The notes: generated by a model from the sequence alone, not told the origin. A stretch of DNA of 44,382 bases from Desulfovibrio sp. (GCA_031273845.1 JAISRC010000001.1:1-44382); one strand, 5' to 3'. Shown: positions 7,877 through 15,975, counted from the first letter of the stretch. Translations and numbers: made by a program.

Positions 7877-9751
7877 GCGGCGAACGATCGCCTTGGTCGG
7901 GCATTTACTCATGCAGGTGCCGCATTTGATGCAGCGGGCATTGTCAATGACGTGCAGTTCTTTCTTTTCGCCGGAAATGCAGGAAACCGGACAGCCTCTT
8001 TTGCAGAGTCCGCAACCGATACATTTTTCGGTAATATAAAAATCAAGCAGATTTGTACAGACACCGGCCGGACAGCGCTTGTCGACGATATGGGCCACAT
8101 ATTCATCCCGGAAATGCTTCAAGGTGCTGAGCACCGGGTTCGGCGCGGTCTGCCCCAGACCGCAGAGGGCCGTATCCTTGATGACCGAGGCCAGGTTCTC
8201 CAGTTTTTCCAGGTCTTCCATGGTCCCGCGGCCTTCGGTGATCGCCGTCAGTATTTCGTGAATGCGCTTGTTGCCTATACGGCAGGGGGTACATTTGCCG
8301 CAGGATTCCTCCATGGTGAAGTCCAGGTAAAACTTGGCTATATCCACCATGCAGTTGTCTTCATCCATGACGATCATGCCGCCGGAACCCATCATGGAAC
8401 CCATGGCGATCAGGTTGTCATAGTCTATCTTGACATCCAGGTCGCCTGCGGGGATACAGCCGCCGGAGGGTCCGCCCGTCTGTACAGCTTTGAATTTTTT
8501 GCCGTTTTTGATGCCTTCGCCTATTTCGAAGATGATCTCCCCGAGCGTTATGCCCATCGGCACTTCCACGAGGCCGACGTTGTTGATTTTTCCGGCAAGA
8601 GCGAAGACTTTGGTGCCTTTGGATTTTTCCGAGCCGAAGGAGGAGAACCAGGCCCCGCCCCTGCGCAGTATCTGGGGCACGTTGGCCAGGGTTTCCACAT
8701 TATTGATGATGGTGGGTTTGCCCCAGAGGCCGGACTGGGCCGGGAAGGGCGGCTTGGATGTAGGCTCGCCGCGTCCCCCCTCTATGGAGCGCAGGAGCGC
8801 CGTTTCTTCGCCGCAGACAAAGGCCCCCGCGCCGAACTTCAGTTCCAGGTCGAAGGAGAAGCCGCTTCCCAGAATTTTGCGCCCGAGCAGTCCGGCGGCG
8901 TGCGCCTGATCCACAGCGAGCTGCAGGCGCCGGATGGCCAGGGGGTATTCCGCGCGGATGTAGACGAAGCCCCGGCTCGCGCCTATGGCGTAAGCCGCTA
9001 TGGCCATGCCCTCAATGACGGAGTGCGGGTCGCCCTCAAGTATGGAACGATCCATGAACGCGCCGGGGTCGCCCTCGTCCGCATTGCAGACCACATACTT
9101 GACCGGGCCGGGCTGAGCTGCCGCCACCTCCCATTTGACGCCCGTGGGGAAACCGCCGCCGCCGCGCCCGCGCAGTCCTGCAAGTTTGACTTCCTTCACC
9201 ACATCGGCAGGGGTGCGTTTTTCAAGGCAGGCGGTCAAGGCCTGATAGCCGTCCGCCGCTATACAGTCTTCAATTTCTTCCGGATTGATAAGGCCGCAGT
9301 TGCTCAGGGCCACGCGCATCTGCTTTTTGTAGAAGGGCATCTCGTGATGCGAGGCTATCGGCTTGTTGTCGCGCGGGTCGCGGCAGAGCAGGCGTTCCAC
9401 GGTGATGTTTTTTTTCAGGTGGCTTTCCACGATCTCCGTTGTGTCCTTCAGACCGACTTCCACATAAAAAACATCGTCGGGAAAGACCTTGACGATGGGA
9501 CCTTTCTCGCAAAAGCCGAAACAGCCTGTAATCCGTGCCTGCACAGCGGAGTCCAGCCCGGCGGCCTTGATTTCTTTTTGCAGTTTTTCCAGCAGGTCCA
9601 GACTGTGCGACGACTGGCAACCCGTGCCGCCGCAAACCAGTATTTCGCGCCTGCCTGCAGCCGCGTCCGCTCCGGGCATGCGCAGGACCAGACGAGGCTT
9701 CAGTTCGGCGCAGCGCTTTTCCAGGGTCTTGAAATCGGAGATTTTCCGCAT
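7874..9751 (-). CDS. hndC: Hydrogenase NADH/FMN subunit with fused HndB-type domain (HndC)
   Basis: NuoF-like flavin subunit that exchanges electrons with NAD(P)H. 625 residues. The N-terminal thioredoxin-like [2Fe-2S] domain has Cys40, 45, 77 and 81 (VCGGTGC, TGCFGFC). The NuoF core has the nucleotide/FMN motifs RGRGGGGFPTGVKW and NADEGDPGAFMDR, then ESCGKCTPCR for a [4Fe-4S] cluster. Two ferredoxin clusters close the protein (CIGCGLCKRGCP, CIKCGTCMSKCP). In the classical hndABCD operon the [2Fe-2S] domain is a separate gene, hndB; here it is fused, as in the HydB subunit of the bifurcating HydABC enzyme, and the length is about the same. hndA lies 9 bases upstream. The TAG stop is shared with element A copy 2. 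Confidence 0.94.
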   Translation of the reverse strand: MRKISDFKTLEKRCAELKPRLVLRMPGADAAAGRREILVCGGTGCQSSHSLDLLEKLQKEIKAAGLDSAVQARITGCFGFCEKGPIVKVFPDDVFYVEVGLKDTTEIVESHLKKNITVERLLCRDPRDNKPIASHHEMPFYKKQMRVALSNCGLINPEEIEDCIAADGYQALTACLEKRTPADVVKEVKLAGLRGRGGGGFPTGVKWEVAAAQPGPVKYVVCNADEGDPGAFMDRSILEGDPHSVIEGMAIAAYAIGASRGFVYIRAEYPLAIRRLQLAVDQAHAAGLLGRKILGSGFSFDLELKFGAGAFVCGEETALLRSIEGGRGEPTSKPPFPAQSGLWGKPTIINNVETLANVPQILRRGGAWFSSFGSEKSKGTKVFALAGKINNVGLVEVPMGITLGEIIFEIGEGIKNGKKFKAVQTGGPSGGCIPAGDLDVKIDYDNLIAMGSMMGSGGMIVMDEDNCMVDIAKFYLDFTMEESCGKCTPCRIGNKRIHEILTAITEGRGTMEDLEKLENLASVIKDTALCGLGQTAPNPVLSTLKHFRDEYVAHIVDKRCPAGVCTNLLDFYITEKCIGCGLCKRGCPVSCISGEKKELHVIDNARCIKCGTCMSKCPTKAIVRR

Positions 9752-9760
9752 GGCGACACC

Positions 9761-10246
9761 TCAGCCTTTGTTGTTTGCAAGAATTGTATCCACATCGGGC
9801 GCTTCCAGCTTGCCGAAGACCTGATCGTTGACCAGCACGACCGGCGCAAGACCGCAGGCCCCGACGCAACGCAGGGAATCCAGGCTGTATTCCAGATCGG
9901 TCGTGGTTTCCCCTCTTTTGATTTTCAGTTTTTCCTCAAAAGCGGCGATGATTTTTTCCGACCCGCGCACAAAGCAGGCCGTGCCCATACAGCACTTGAT
10001 CTGGTGCCTGCCTTTGGGCGTTGTGGTGAAGTACGAGTAAAAGCTGACAACCCCGAAAATTTTCGCGGCGGGCACGTCCAGTCTGTCCGCAATAAACAGC
10101 ATGGCTTTCTCGGACAGAAAGCCGAAAAGCCTCTGAGCCTCATACAGCACCTTGATCAGGGACGATTTTTTGTCCCGGAACTGCGCGATGTATGCGTCAA
10201 GCTCCTTGAATTCCTCACTTTCACACCGGCATTGTTCGGCAACCAT
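9761..10246 (-). CDS. hndA: Hydrogenase [2Fe-2S] subunit, NuoE-like (HndA)
   Basis: Thioredoxin-fold [2Fe-2S] electron-transfer subunit, first gene of the hnd operon. 161 residues from ATG 10246, chosen because GGAGG stands 5 bases upstream and the family fold starts here; a longer in-frame start at 10342 lacks support. Cluster ligands are visible in CCMGTACFVRG and RCVGACGLAPVV (CX4C and CX3C pairs). The helical N-terminal part (LIKVLYEAQRLFGFLSE) matches NuoE. With the fused HndC and with HndD it makes a three-subunit HydABC-like enzyme. Confidence 0.93.
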   Translation of the reverse strand: MVAEQCRCESEEFKELDAYIAQFRDKKSSLIKVLYEAQRLFGFLSEKAMLFIADRLDVPAAKIFGVVSFYSYFTTTPKGRHQIKCCMGTACFVRGSEKIIAAFEEKLKIKRGETTTDLEYSLDSLRCVGACGLAPVVLVNDQVFGKLEAPDVDTILANNKG

Positions 10247-10436
10247 ACCAACCTCCGGATAAGGGTACTCGTTATATGTGCAATGTATACGCCACGCCGC
10301 GGGATTCCACAATCCGCTCCGCGGCTGCGTCAGACGGAGCAACGGCGCGGTATGTCAGGCTTAGCACGGCTGTCCGGCAGCATCAAGACGGAAAAATAAA
10401 TTACAGCGAAAAACAATTTTTTTCCGGCCCTTCCCA

Positions 10437-10490
10437 AGGTAATTTGATTTTGAGACGCCACCTTGCGGCGCTTAACGGCGAAAACAACTT
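10437..10490 (-). repeat. Element A fragment, copy 3 (tail only)
   Basis: The tail motif AATTTGATTTTGAGACGCC and the start of the body (GGCGCTTAACGGCGAAAAC) are present, then the similarity stops. It lies in the 320-base gap between the divergent-side start of hndA and the end of ridA. The rest of that gap should hold the hnd promoter, which I could not place with confidence. Confidence 0.7.
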
Positions 10491-10536
10491 TCTGAAAAAG
10501 CAGGATTTGCCTGTTTTTCAAAAACTTCGGCGTCCC

Positions 10537-10558
10537 GCATTCAAACGAGTTTGAATGC
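10537..10558 (-). terminator. Hairpin after ridA
   Basis: GCATTCAAAC and GTTTGAATGC form a perfect 10-bp stem with a two-base gap, 8 bases beyond the ridA stop. There is no long T-run, so strength is uncertain. Confidence 0.5.
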
Positions 10559-10566
10559 AATTGGTA

Positions 10567-10947
10567 TCACTCCAGAGCGATGACTTCTATTTCCACCTTC
10601 GCGCCCAGAGGCAGGTCTTTGACAGCAACGCAACTGCGCGCCGGGAACGGCTTTTGGAAAAAGGAGGCGTAGACCTCGTTCACAACCGGAAAATCCTTGA
10701 TATCCGCAAGAAACACGGTGCTTTTCAGAACCTTGTCCAAGTCCGACCCGGCTGCCCTGAGAACGGCGCGCACGTTGTTCAGGGATTGTTTCGCCTGCGT
10801 CGCTACGTCGTCGGGCATGCTTTTGCCGGCAGGGTCGAGGGGTATCTGGCCGGAAACAAAGATCAGCCCGTCGCCGCGCAGGGCTTGGGAATAGGGTCCG
10901 ACCGCGCCGGGGGCCTTGTCGCTTTCCACAACCGCAATTTTGCCCAT
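10567..10947 (-). CDS. ridA: RidA family reactive imine/enamine deaminase
   Basis: Hydrolyses reactive 2-aminoacrylate-type enamines and imines released by PLP enzymes. 126 residues from ATG 10947, preceded by AAGGAGA at good spacing; a longer in-frame start has no ribosome binding site. Family marks: GPYSQA near the N-terminus, FVSGQIPLDP, the active-site Arg in FPARSCVAV and Glu in KVEIEVIALE. It is a single gene, divergent from the next gene across a 207-base gap that includes a 10-T run at 11063-11072. Confidence 0.92.
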   Translation of the reverse strand: MGKIAVVESDKAPGAVGPYSQALRGDGLIFVSGQIPLDPAGKSMPDDVATQAKQSLNNVRAVLRAAGSDLDKVLKSTVFLADIKDFPVVNEVYASFFQKPFPARSCVAVKDLPLGAKVEIEVIALE

Positions 10948-11154
10948 TGTTTTCTCCTTTTTTTCCGTTTCGATACCCGCTCCCGGCGAAGCTTTCAAGC
11001 TTTGAATCCTCATCAAGGCGCTTCATACCGTTCACCGCACCCGCGGAAATTTTTATCGACAATTTTTTTTTTGCAAAACATCGCATTCAGCCCTAAACTC
11101 GTGCCGTTTTCGTCCGATAGAGGCATACGGGATACTTTTGCCGAGGAGCAGACC

Positions 11155-12039
11155 ATGCTTGGAATATTTTTTTCAGGACCGGTAATACGCATAGCCGGCA
11201 TTGAGCTTCCCGGACAAGGAGGGAGCGATTCCCGCCGCGGGTCAGGCAAAGAAAGGTCGGAAGGCGGCGTACGCACTCCCGTTGACCGCTTCACCCGCTC
11301 CGGCGATGCCTCGCCTCCCCTCCCCGACTTGGAAAAAGCGTATGCAGCGGCCGGACGCGCGGCGCGACGCGGTGTTTCGCCGGGCGATCCGGCGCAGGAA
11401 AAGGCCCCGGACAAGGCCGACGAAACTGCCGCGCCCGGACGGGACGGCGGGACGGCCGAGGCGGAGCCGGTTGATGAAAACTCCGCGGACAAGACGCCCG
11501 GTGCCGCCGGAGGCGTGGAACTTACCCCGGAAGAAGCGGAGCAAGTCCGGGAACTCAAGGCCAGGGACCGCGAGGTGCGCGCCCATGAGCAGGCCCATGC
11601 GGCGGCCGGAGGCGGCTTTGCCGGAGCGCCGAGCTATGAAATGCAGACCGGCCCTGACGGCAGACGCTATGCCGTGGGCGGAGAGGTGCCCATAGACGTT
11701 TCTCCGGCGGCAACGCCGGAGGCGACCATAGCCAAGGCGCGCAAGATCAGGGCGGCGGCCACGGCGCCGGCGCAACCTTCCGGCGCGGACCGGGGCATTG
11801 CGGCCGAAGCGGCGGCCATGGAGGCTGAGGCCCTACGGGAGAAAGCAGAGGAAAACAAAAAAGCGACTGAAAGCGCCGGGTTCGGCGTGCAGGTTGAAAA
11901 CGGCGGCATGACTGCCTTCAAGGCCGCGCCGACATACACCCGCACCGCGGAATACGCGGCTCAGGCGTATGCACGGGTCGCCGAACATGCGACGCAGGTT
12001 TTTCCGGAAACAGGCCGGCGCTTCTCTCTGGCCGTATAA
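11155..12039 (+). CDS. SprA-related putative metalloprotease-like protein
   Basis: 294 residues from ATG 11155 (GAGGAG 9 bases upstream). The first 130 residues are low-complexity and rich in Gly, Ala, Asp and Pro. The second half holds the SprA-related family block: ELKARDREVRAHEQAHAAA, a Gly/Ala stretch, YEMQTGPDGRRYAVGGEV, then TPEATIAKARKIRAAATAP and PSGADRGIAAEA. HEQAH could be a zinc-binding HExxH motif, which is why the family is described as putative metalloprotease; activity has not been shown from sequence. There is no clear signal peptide. Followed directly by a cluster of hairpins. Confidence 0.78.
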   Translation: MLGIFFSGPVIRIAGIELPGQGGSDSRRGSGKERSEGGVRTPVDRFTRSGDASPPLPDLEKAYAAAGRAARRGVSPGDPAQEKAPDKADETAAPGRDGGTAEAEPVDENSADKTPGAAGGVELTPEEAEQVRELKARDREVRAHEQAHAAAGGGFAGAPSYEMQTGPDGRRYAVGGEVPIDVSPAATPEATIAKARKIRAAATAPAQPSGADRGIAAEAAAMEAEALREKAEENKKATESAGFGVQVENGGMTAFKAAPTYTRTAEYAAQAYARVAEHATQVFPETGRRFSLAV

Positions 12040-12154
12040 TTCCAATTCTAAATTAAAAATGCGTTAATTTTTAATTTAGAATTGGAATACGCGACAGGGT
12101 GTCGCGTCGAAATGCAAAGCATTTCGAGAGGTAAGGCGAAACCACGCTTTCGCC
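12040..12154 (+). terminator. Cluster of four successive hairpins after the SprA-related gene
   Basis: First: a perfect 21-bp stem (TTCCAATTCTAAATTAAAAAT at 12040-12060 against 12067-12087) beginning right after the stop codon. Second: ACGCGACA/TGTCGCGT (12089-12107). Third: CGAAATGC/GCATTTCG (12108-12126). Fourth: GGCGAAA/TTTCGCC (12135-12154). The last two resemble stems of the A element. The AT-rich first stem may act as a terminator. Confidence 0.6.
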
Positions 12155-12211
12155 GCAACCGACAGATAAAAATTGCGTCCGGCAAAATTTTCGTATCCGA
12201 CAGGGCAAGAT

Positions 12212-12661
12212 ATGGACGATACGCAGTTGATGCTTATGGAACTGTCCACCAAGGGTTACAACTGTGCGCAGATCGTCATCATCGGCGGCCTGCGCCTTAT
12301 GGGCAGAGAAAACCCCGATCTGGTGCGGGCCATGGGTGGGCTGGTGCACGGCGTCGGCGACAGCGGAGAAATATGCGGTGCCATCTCCGGGGCCGCCTGT
12401 CTGGTTTCCCTGCATGCCGGCAAGGGGCTGGACAACGAATACCCGCATCCCGACGGCCTGCTGATCATGGATGAACTGATCGGCTGGTTCCGCGACGAAA
12501 TGTGCGACGGCGGCGAGATAACCTGCAGCGCTATCATGGATGCCCCGGAGCGGGCCATGAACCGCCTCTGCGGCAGGCTTCTGGGCGCGAGCCTGCGCAA
12601 GGCGACGGATTTGCTTTCGCAGTACGGCATAGACCCTGCCGGCGGGATGCCCCTGCCGTAG
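12212..12661 (+). CDS. C_GCAxxG_C_C family redox protein
   Basis: Small (149 residues) protein of a family named for its conserved cysteines and thought to be redox-active; the partner is unknown. Visible pattern: GYNCAQIVI near residue 20, GEICGAISGAACLVSL in the middle, and later EMCDGGEITCSAI. It is mostly helical with no signal peptide, so cytoplasmic. ATG 12212 is chosen because similarity starts at MELSTKGYNCAQ; the ribosome binding site (AGGGCAAG) is weak. A 10-bp hairpin at 12722 follows. Confidence 0.8.
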   Translation: MDDTQLMLMELSTKGYNCAQIVIIGGLRLMGRENPDLVRAMGGLVHGVGDSGEICGAISGAACLVSLHAGKGLDNEYPHPDGLLIMDELIGWFRDEMCDGGEITCSAIMDAPERAMNRLCGRLLGASLRKATDLLSQYGIDPAGGMPLP

Positions 12662-12721
12662 CGTACGCCGCGTCCCGAATGATTGAACCAGCAGGTGCCG
12701 CAATGCCGGGGCAAAACCGCA

Positions 12722-12743
12722 TATCTGCCGCAAGCGGCAGATA
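12722..12743 (+). terminator. Hairpin between the redox protein gene and the Rrf2 gene
   Basis: TATCTGCCGC and GCGGCAGATA make a perfect 10-bp stem with an AA gap. It lies between two convergent genes and could serve either strand. Confidence 0.55.
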
Positions 12744-12782
12744 AAATAAAGCAGGACCGCCGTTTTTTATCCGGAATACGAA

Positions 12783-12838
12783 ATCAATCTGATTTTGAGA
12801 CATTCCCTTCGGCGTGCAGCGGCGAAAGCATTTCCGCC
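12783..12838 (-). repeat. Element A fragment, copy 4, encoding the Rrf2 C-terminus
   Basis: The tail motif TCTGATTTTGAGACATTCCC and TTCGGCG...GGCGAAAGC body are recognisable but diverged. It overlaps the last 18 or so codons and the stop of the Rrf2 gene. Confidence 0.65.
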
Positions 12839-13284
12839 TCCGGTGCGGACGCGTCCCGCATTCCGGCGGGGCATGAGCGCTTGTCGCGCAACAACATGTT
12901 CAAGGTAACGGAATCCAATGCCGTTTCCAAATCGCGCCCGATCTGCTCCCATGCACACAGGGAAGGACATTGTTCCACTTGCGGGCAATCGTTGACCCGT
13001 TCCCCGTAGCAGACCGTGAAGTTGATCCCGTCTTCCATCACGCGGACGACATCCCCGAGGCTTATTGCCTTGGGACCCCGTGCAAGGCTGTAGCCCCCGG
13101 CCGCCCCGCGCGCGCTGTTTATCAGCCCGTTTTTCTTGAGCGGCTTCAATATCTGCTCCGCAAACTGCGTCGATACCCCCAGATGGCGGGATAAAACCGA
13201 GGCGGACATACGGCTTTCGACTCCGCAGAGCGCCAGTTCCAGCAGAATTTTCACGGCATAACGCGACCTGGCGCTCAGTTCCAT
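12784..13284 (-). CDS. Rrf2/IscR-type transcriptional regulator
   Basis: 166-residue winged-helix regulator, probably carrying an Fe-S cluster. Starts MELSARSRYAVKILLELAL; the recognition region has STQFAEQILKPLKKNGLINS and the family motif RGAAGGYSLAR. Cluster-type cysteines stand at 92, 100, 106 and 110 (spacing close to the IscR set 92/98/104), so it may sense Fe-S status, redox or NO. The last part (about 149-166, EMLSPLHAEGNVSKSD) is encoded by repeat A and is unlikely to be part of the fold. No isc/suf genes are next to it; targets are unknown. Confidence 0.87.
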   Translation of the reverse strand: MELSARSRYAVKILLELALCGVESRMSASVLSRHLGVSTQFAEQILKPLKKNGLINSARGAAGGYSLARGPKAISLGDVVRVMEDGINFTVCYGERVNDCPQVEQCPSLCAWEQIGRDLETALDSVTLNMLLRDKRSCPAGMRDASAPEAEMLSPLHAEGNVSKSD

Positions 13285-13338
13285 GTCTTTTTACTCCTCC
13301 CGCGCGGGGAATTTACCGGTATGCCCCGGCCGATCTCA

Positions 13339-13375
13339 AAGCAATTTGATTTTGAGACGCATCCTCCGGCGCTTA
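13339..13375 (-). repeat. Element A fragment, copy 5, cut by element C
   Basis: The tail motif GCAATTTGATTTTGAGACGC and CCTCCGGCGCTTA are present. The sequence then switches at TTAGGGAA to the terminal inverted repeat of element C, showing that C inserted into, or next to, an older A copy. Confidence 0.75.
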
Positions 13376-13568
13376 GGGAAACGCTGATTTATCGATTTAT
13401 TTAATCGGGGCTCCGCCCCGAACCCCACCGGGGGAAGTGACTTCCCCCGGACCCCCCTCAAATATAACCTGCTGAAATATTTATTGGGGGTGCAGGGGCA
13501 TCATGCCCCTGCCAAGGGAGTTTGAGGGGGCGGAACCCCCTCAAAGAAATAAATCAGTGCTTCCTTAA
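13373..13568. mobile_element. Element C, copy 1: small palindrome-rich element with terminal inverted repeats
   Basis: Ends TTAGGGAAACGCTGATTTAT (13373-13392) and ATAAATCAGTGCTTCCTTAA (13549-13568) are inverted repeats matching at 17 of 20 positions. Inside are GC-rich hairpins such as GGGGGAAGT/ACTTCCCCC, GGGGCAT/ATGCCCC and GAGGGGG/CCCCCTC. At 196 bp with no coding capacity, it is MITE-like. A truncated second copy begins at 15776. Confidence 0.75.
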
Positions 13569-13595
13569 AGACCAATTTCATTTTGAAATTGGTCT
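13569..13595 (-). terminator. Hairpin overlapping the hslU stop codon
   Basis: AGACCAATTTC and GAAATTGGTCT form a perfect 11-bp stem with an ATTTT loop. On the minus strand it starts with TAGACC, and the TAG is the hslU stop codon. This mirrors the TAGAGC layout of the A/B heads. Confidence 0.6.
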
Positions 13596-14940
13596 AAAGA
13601 ATAAAGCGGGTCAGGTCCGCATTGTCCCGCACGTCTTCCAAGCGCGCGCGCACCAACCCCCTGTCCATGACCACGGTTTCTCCGCTGCGTTCCGGGGCGT
13701 CAAAGGAAAGGTCGGCAAGAATTTTTTCCATGATCGTATACAGACGGCGCGCCCCGATATTTTCCGTGCGGCGGTTGGTTTCTTCGGCAAAAGCCGCGAC
13801 TTCTTCCAGGGAATCCTCAGAAAACTCCAGACATACGCCTTCCGTATCCATCAGGGCGGAGTACTGCAAGGTGAGCGCGTTGTGCGGCTCCTTGAGGATG
13901 CGGAGGAATTCGTCCTTGCCCAGAGCGGACAGTTCCACCCGCAACGGGAAACGCCCCTGCAACTCCGGGATGAGGTCCGACGGTTTGGCGATGTGAAAGG
14001 CCCCGGCGGCTATGAACAGTATGTGGTCGGTACGCACCATGCCGTACTTGGTGCTGACCACGCTGCCCTCGACGATGGGCAGGAGGTCGCGTTGCACGCC
14101 CTCGCGCGAGATGTCCGGCCCGCCCCGGCCGCCCTGACTCGCCGGCACGGCGATCTTGTCGATCTCGTCTATAAAAATGATGCCTGTCTGCTCCACGCGC
14201 TCACGGGCCAGTTCCGTCACGGCTTCGTGGTCTATCAGGCGTTCCGACTCTTCCTGGATAAGGATGTCGAAAGCTTCCTGTGCCTTGAATTTACGCATCT
14301 TTTTGCGTCCGGGAAACATGCGGGCAAAGGCGTCCTTAAGCTGCGACCCGACCTGCTCCATGCCCGGCATACCCAGCATTTCCACCTGCGGGCCGGAGGA
14401 AACTTCCATTTCCATCTCCACTTCGGCGTTGTCCAGCCGCCCGGCCCTCCACATGGCGCGGAGTTGTTCTCTGTTCGGTGCCGGCGCGGAAGCCGAAGCG
14501 TCATGCAAGGCGCGCCCTCCCGGAGACATCGCCAAAAGATCCAGCAGGCGGTCCTCGGCAACGGCTTCGGCCCTGACCCGCACCCGTTCGCGCTCCTCAT
14601 CGCGCACCAGGGATACGCCTATTTCCATAAGGTCGCGTACCATGGCCTCCACATCGCGGCCCACATAGCCGACTTCCGTATACTTGGTCGCCTCGACCTT
14701 GATGAAGGGCGAACCGCAGAGCTTGGCCAGACGCCGGGCGATCTCCGTTTTGCCCACGCCGGTCGGACCCATCATGATGATGTTTTTCGGCGAAACTTCG
14801 TCTCGCAGGGCCGGGTCCAGTCTGCGCCTGCGCCAGCGGTTGCGTATGGCTATGGCTACCATGCGCTTGGCATCGGTTTGCCCGACGATATACTTGTCGA
14901 GTTCCCGGACTATTTCACGCGGGGTAAGGGTAGTCGGCAT
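13594..14940 (-). CDS. hslU: ATP-dependent protease ATPase subunit HslU
   Basis: AAA+ unfoldase that feeds proteins to the HslV peptidase. 448 residues, normal length. Starts [21 protein letters not shown]; Walker [10 protein letters not shown], pore loop GYVGRD, a charged I-domain (about 110-240), Walker [12 protein letters not shown], the sensor region [25 protein letters not shown] and the arginine/sensor-2 helix NIGARRLYT. It ends in the family-typical hydrophobic tail (RFIL), which docks into HslV. hslV is not beside it in this window; the upstream gene is unrelated. Confidence 0.95.
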   Translation of the reverse strand: MPTTLTPREIVRELDKYIVGQTDAKRMVAIAIRNRWRRRRLDPALRDEVSPKNIIMMGPTGVGKTEIARRLAKLCGSPFIKVEATKYTEVGYVGRDVEAMVRDLMEIGVSLVRDEERERVRVRAEAVAEDRLLDLLAMSPGGRALHDASASAPAPNREQLRAMWRAGRLDNAEVEMEMEVSSGPQVEMLGMPGMEQVGSQLKDAFARMFPGRKKMRKFKAQEAFDILIQEESERLIDHEAVTELARERVEQTGIIFIDEIDKIAVPASQGGRGGPDISREGVQRDLLPIVEGSVVSTKYGMVRTDHILFIAAGAFHIAKPSDLIPELQGRFPLRVELSALGKDEFLRILKEPHNALTLQYSALMDTEGVCLEFSEDSLEEVAAFAEETNRRTENIGARRLYTIMEKILADLSFDAPERSGETVVMDRGLVRARLEDVRDNADLTRFIL

Positions 14941-15069
14941 GGTATTTTTCCGGCTGCAAAGGGGTGAAGAAAAGCCGCCCGCGCAAGGGGCGGTTTAACA
15001 ATATACAACAAGGCGGGAGGAGCCGGCAAGGATGCCGCGGCCTGTTTTTTCGCGGTCCTTTTGCGAAGA

Positions 15070-15756
15070 TCAGTCTGTCGTCTCGAAATATTCAACCGCC
15101 TGCGAGCGCGTAATCCGGCCTGCATCGACCAGGGCTGAAAGCTGAAAAGCGCTCAGGAAAGGCGAGTTCTTCTCAAACTTCTCCTGAACCTCGTCCAGCA
15201 AGGTATCCTCCATGCTGCCGTCCAGAACGATCCTTCCGTGGGTACCCGCGGAGGTTTGGAGTTCATGTCCAAGGCTGTCCAGAACATCAAGGATGGATTC
15301 GCCGCCCGGCCAGACATCGGCCAGAGTGCGGCCGTCCCTGAAAATCCATTCCCCGGCCGGAAGCACGTCTATATCAGGAACGAGGTTTTTCAAAAAAGAG
15401 GACAGGTCGGAGTATGCCGTGCCTGCGTCATCATCAAGTTTGCCTATGCGGGTCGTACCGTCCGATGCAACACTATGGCCGGCTGAAACGCAAAGCAGCA
15501 ATTGAATAAATCTCTTGTTCCCGACAAGATCGGCAACAGCGGCCCCGCTCAGGTACGGAGAGATCGGCCACAAAACTGCATCCGGGAGAATGTTTACTTT
15601 CGGCGCATGTTCTCCGGTATCCGCGCTGAAAAAAATATCAACGCCGTCGTTCTTGTTCAACCGCAGAAAAGGCGTCTGCAGTTTTCCCTTTACTTTGTTA
15701 TACAGCGGCGAGGGTACGTCTTTCAACGCGATGAGTTTCGATACGTCTAACTGCAT
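15070..15756 (-). CDS. Unknown protein upstream of hslU
   Basis: 228 residues from ATG 15756 (weak ribosome binding site). I do not recognise a family. It is acidic and soluble-looking, with no signal peptide or membrane segment. It begins MQLDVSKLIALKDVPSPLYN and has a central Asp/Ser-rich region (KLDDDAGTAYSDLSSFLKNL) and a possible compact domain around RDGRTLADVWPGGESILDVL. It is co-directional with hslU and lies about 130 bases upstream, so co-expression is possible. A truncated element C lies just ahead of its start and may carry or disrupt its promoter. Confidence 0.6.
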   Translation of the reverse strand: MQLDVSKLIALKDVPSPLYNKVKGKLQTPFLRLNKNDGVDIFFSADTGEHAPKVNILPDAVLWPISPYLSGAAVADLVGNKRFIQLLLCVSAGHSVASDGTTRIGKLDDDAGTAYSDLSSFLKNLVPDIDVLPAGEWIFRDGRTLADVWPGGESILDVLDSLGHELQTSAGTHGRIVLDGSMEDTLLDEVQEKFEKNSPFLSAFQLSALVDAGRITRSQAVEYFETTD

Positions 15757-15775
15757 GGTTTCGCTCACTAATGGT

Positions 15776-15828
15776 TTAGGGAAGCACTGATTTAATCGGG
15801 GCGCTGCCCCGAACCCCGCCGAGGGATT
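15776..15828. repeat. Element C, copy 2 (truncated)
   Basis: TTAGGGAAGCACTGATTTAA, then TCGGGGCGCTGCCCCGAACCCC, matches the first 50 bases of the 13373 copy; the rest is missing. Position is directly upstream of the unknown gene at 15070-15756. Confidence 0.75.
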
Positions 15829-15846
15829 GGAATAACTCTTGGCATT

Positions 15847-15975
15847 AGAGCATTTTGCAAATGAAATTGCATAATGCTCCGGCGGCGGGTATCCGCCGCC
15901 CGCCCCGCAGGCGTAGGCGAAACTTGTTTTCGCCGTTAAGCGCCGAAGGGAGCGTCTCAAAATCAAATTGCCTTA
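15847..15975 (+). repeat. Structured intergenic element A, copy 6
   Basis: Full copy: head AGAGCATTTTGCAAATG with its partner, GGCGGCGGGTATCCGCCGCC stem, CCCGCCCCGCAGGCGTAGGC, the GGCGAAA/TTTCGCC stem and tail ending TTGCCTTA. The tail leads straight into the transposase remnant. Confidence 0.88.

Noticed and set aside
7850-10399. A very long plus-strand open frame (849 codons) opposite hndC and hndA
   Set aside because: It is the antisense of well-conserved hydrogenase genes in GC-rich DNA, has no recognisable domain and no ribosome binding site.
11063-11072. A 10-T run between ridA and the SprA-related gene as a switch
   Set aside because: It may affect promoter spacing, but no promoter could be placed and there is no second sign of variation.
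13522-14967. A 481-codon plus-strand open frame opposite hslU
   Set aside because: Shadow of hslU; the protein is rich in His/Arg/Phe as expected for a GC-rich antisense frame.
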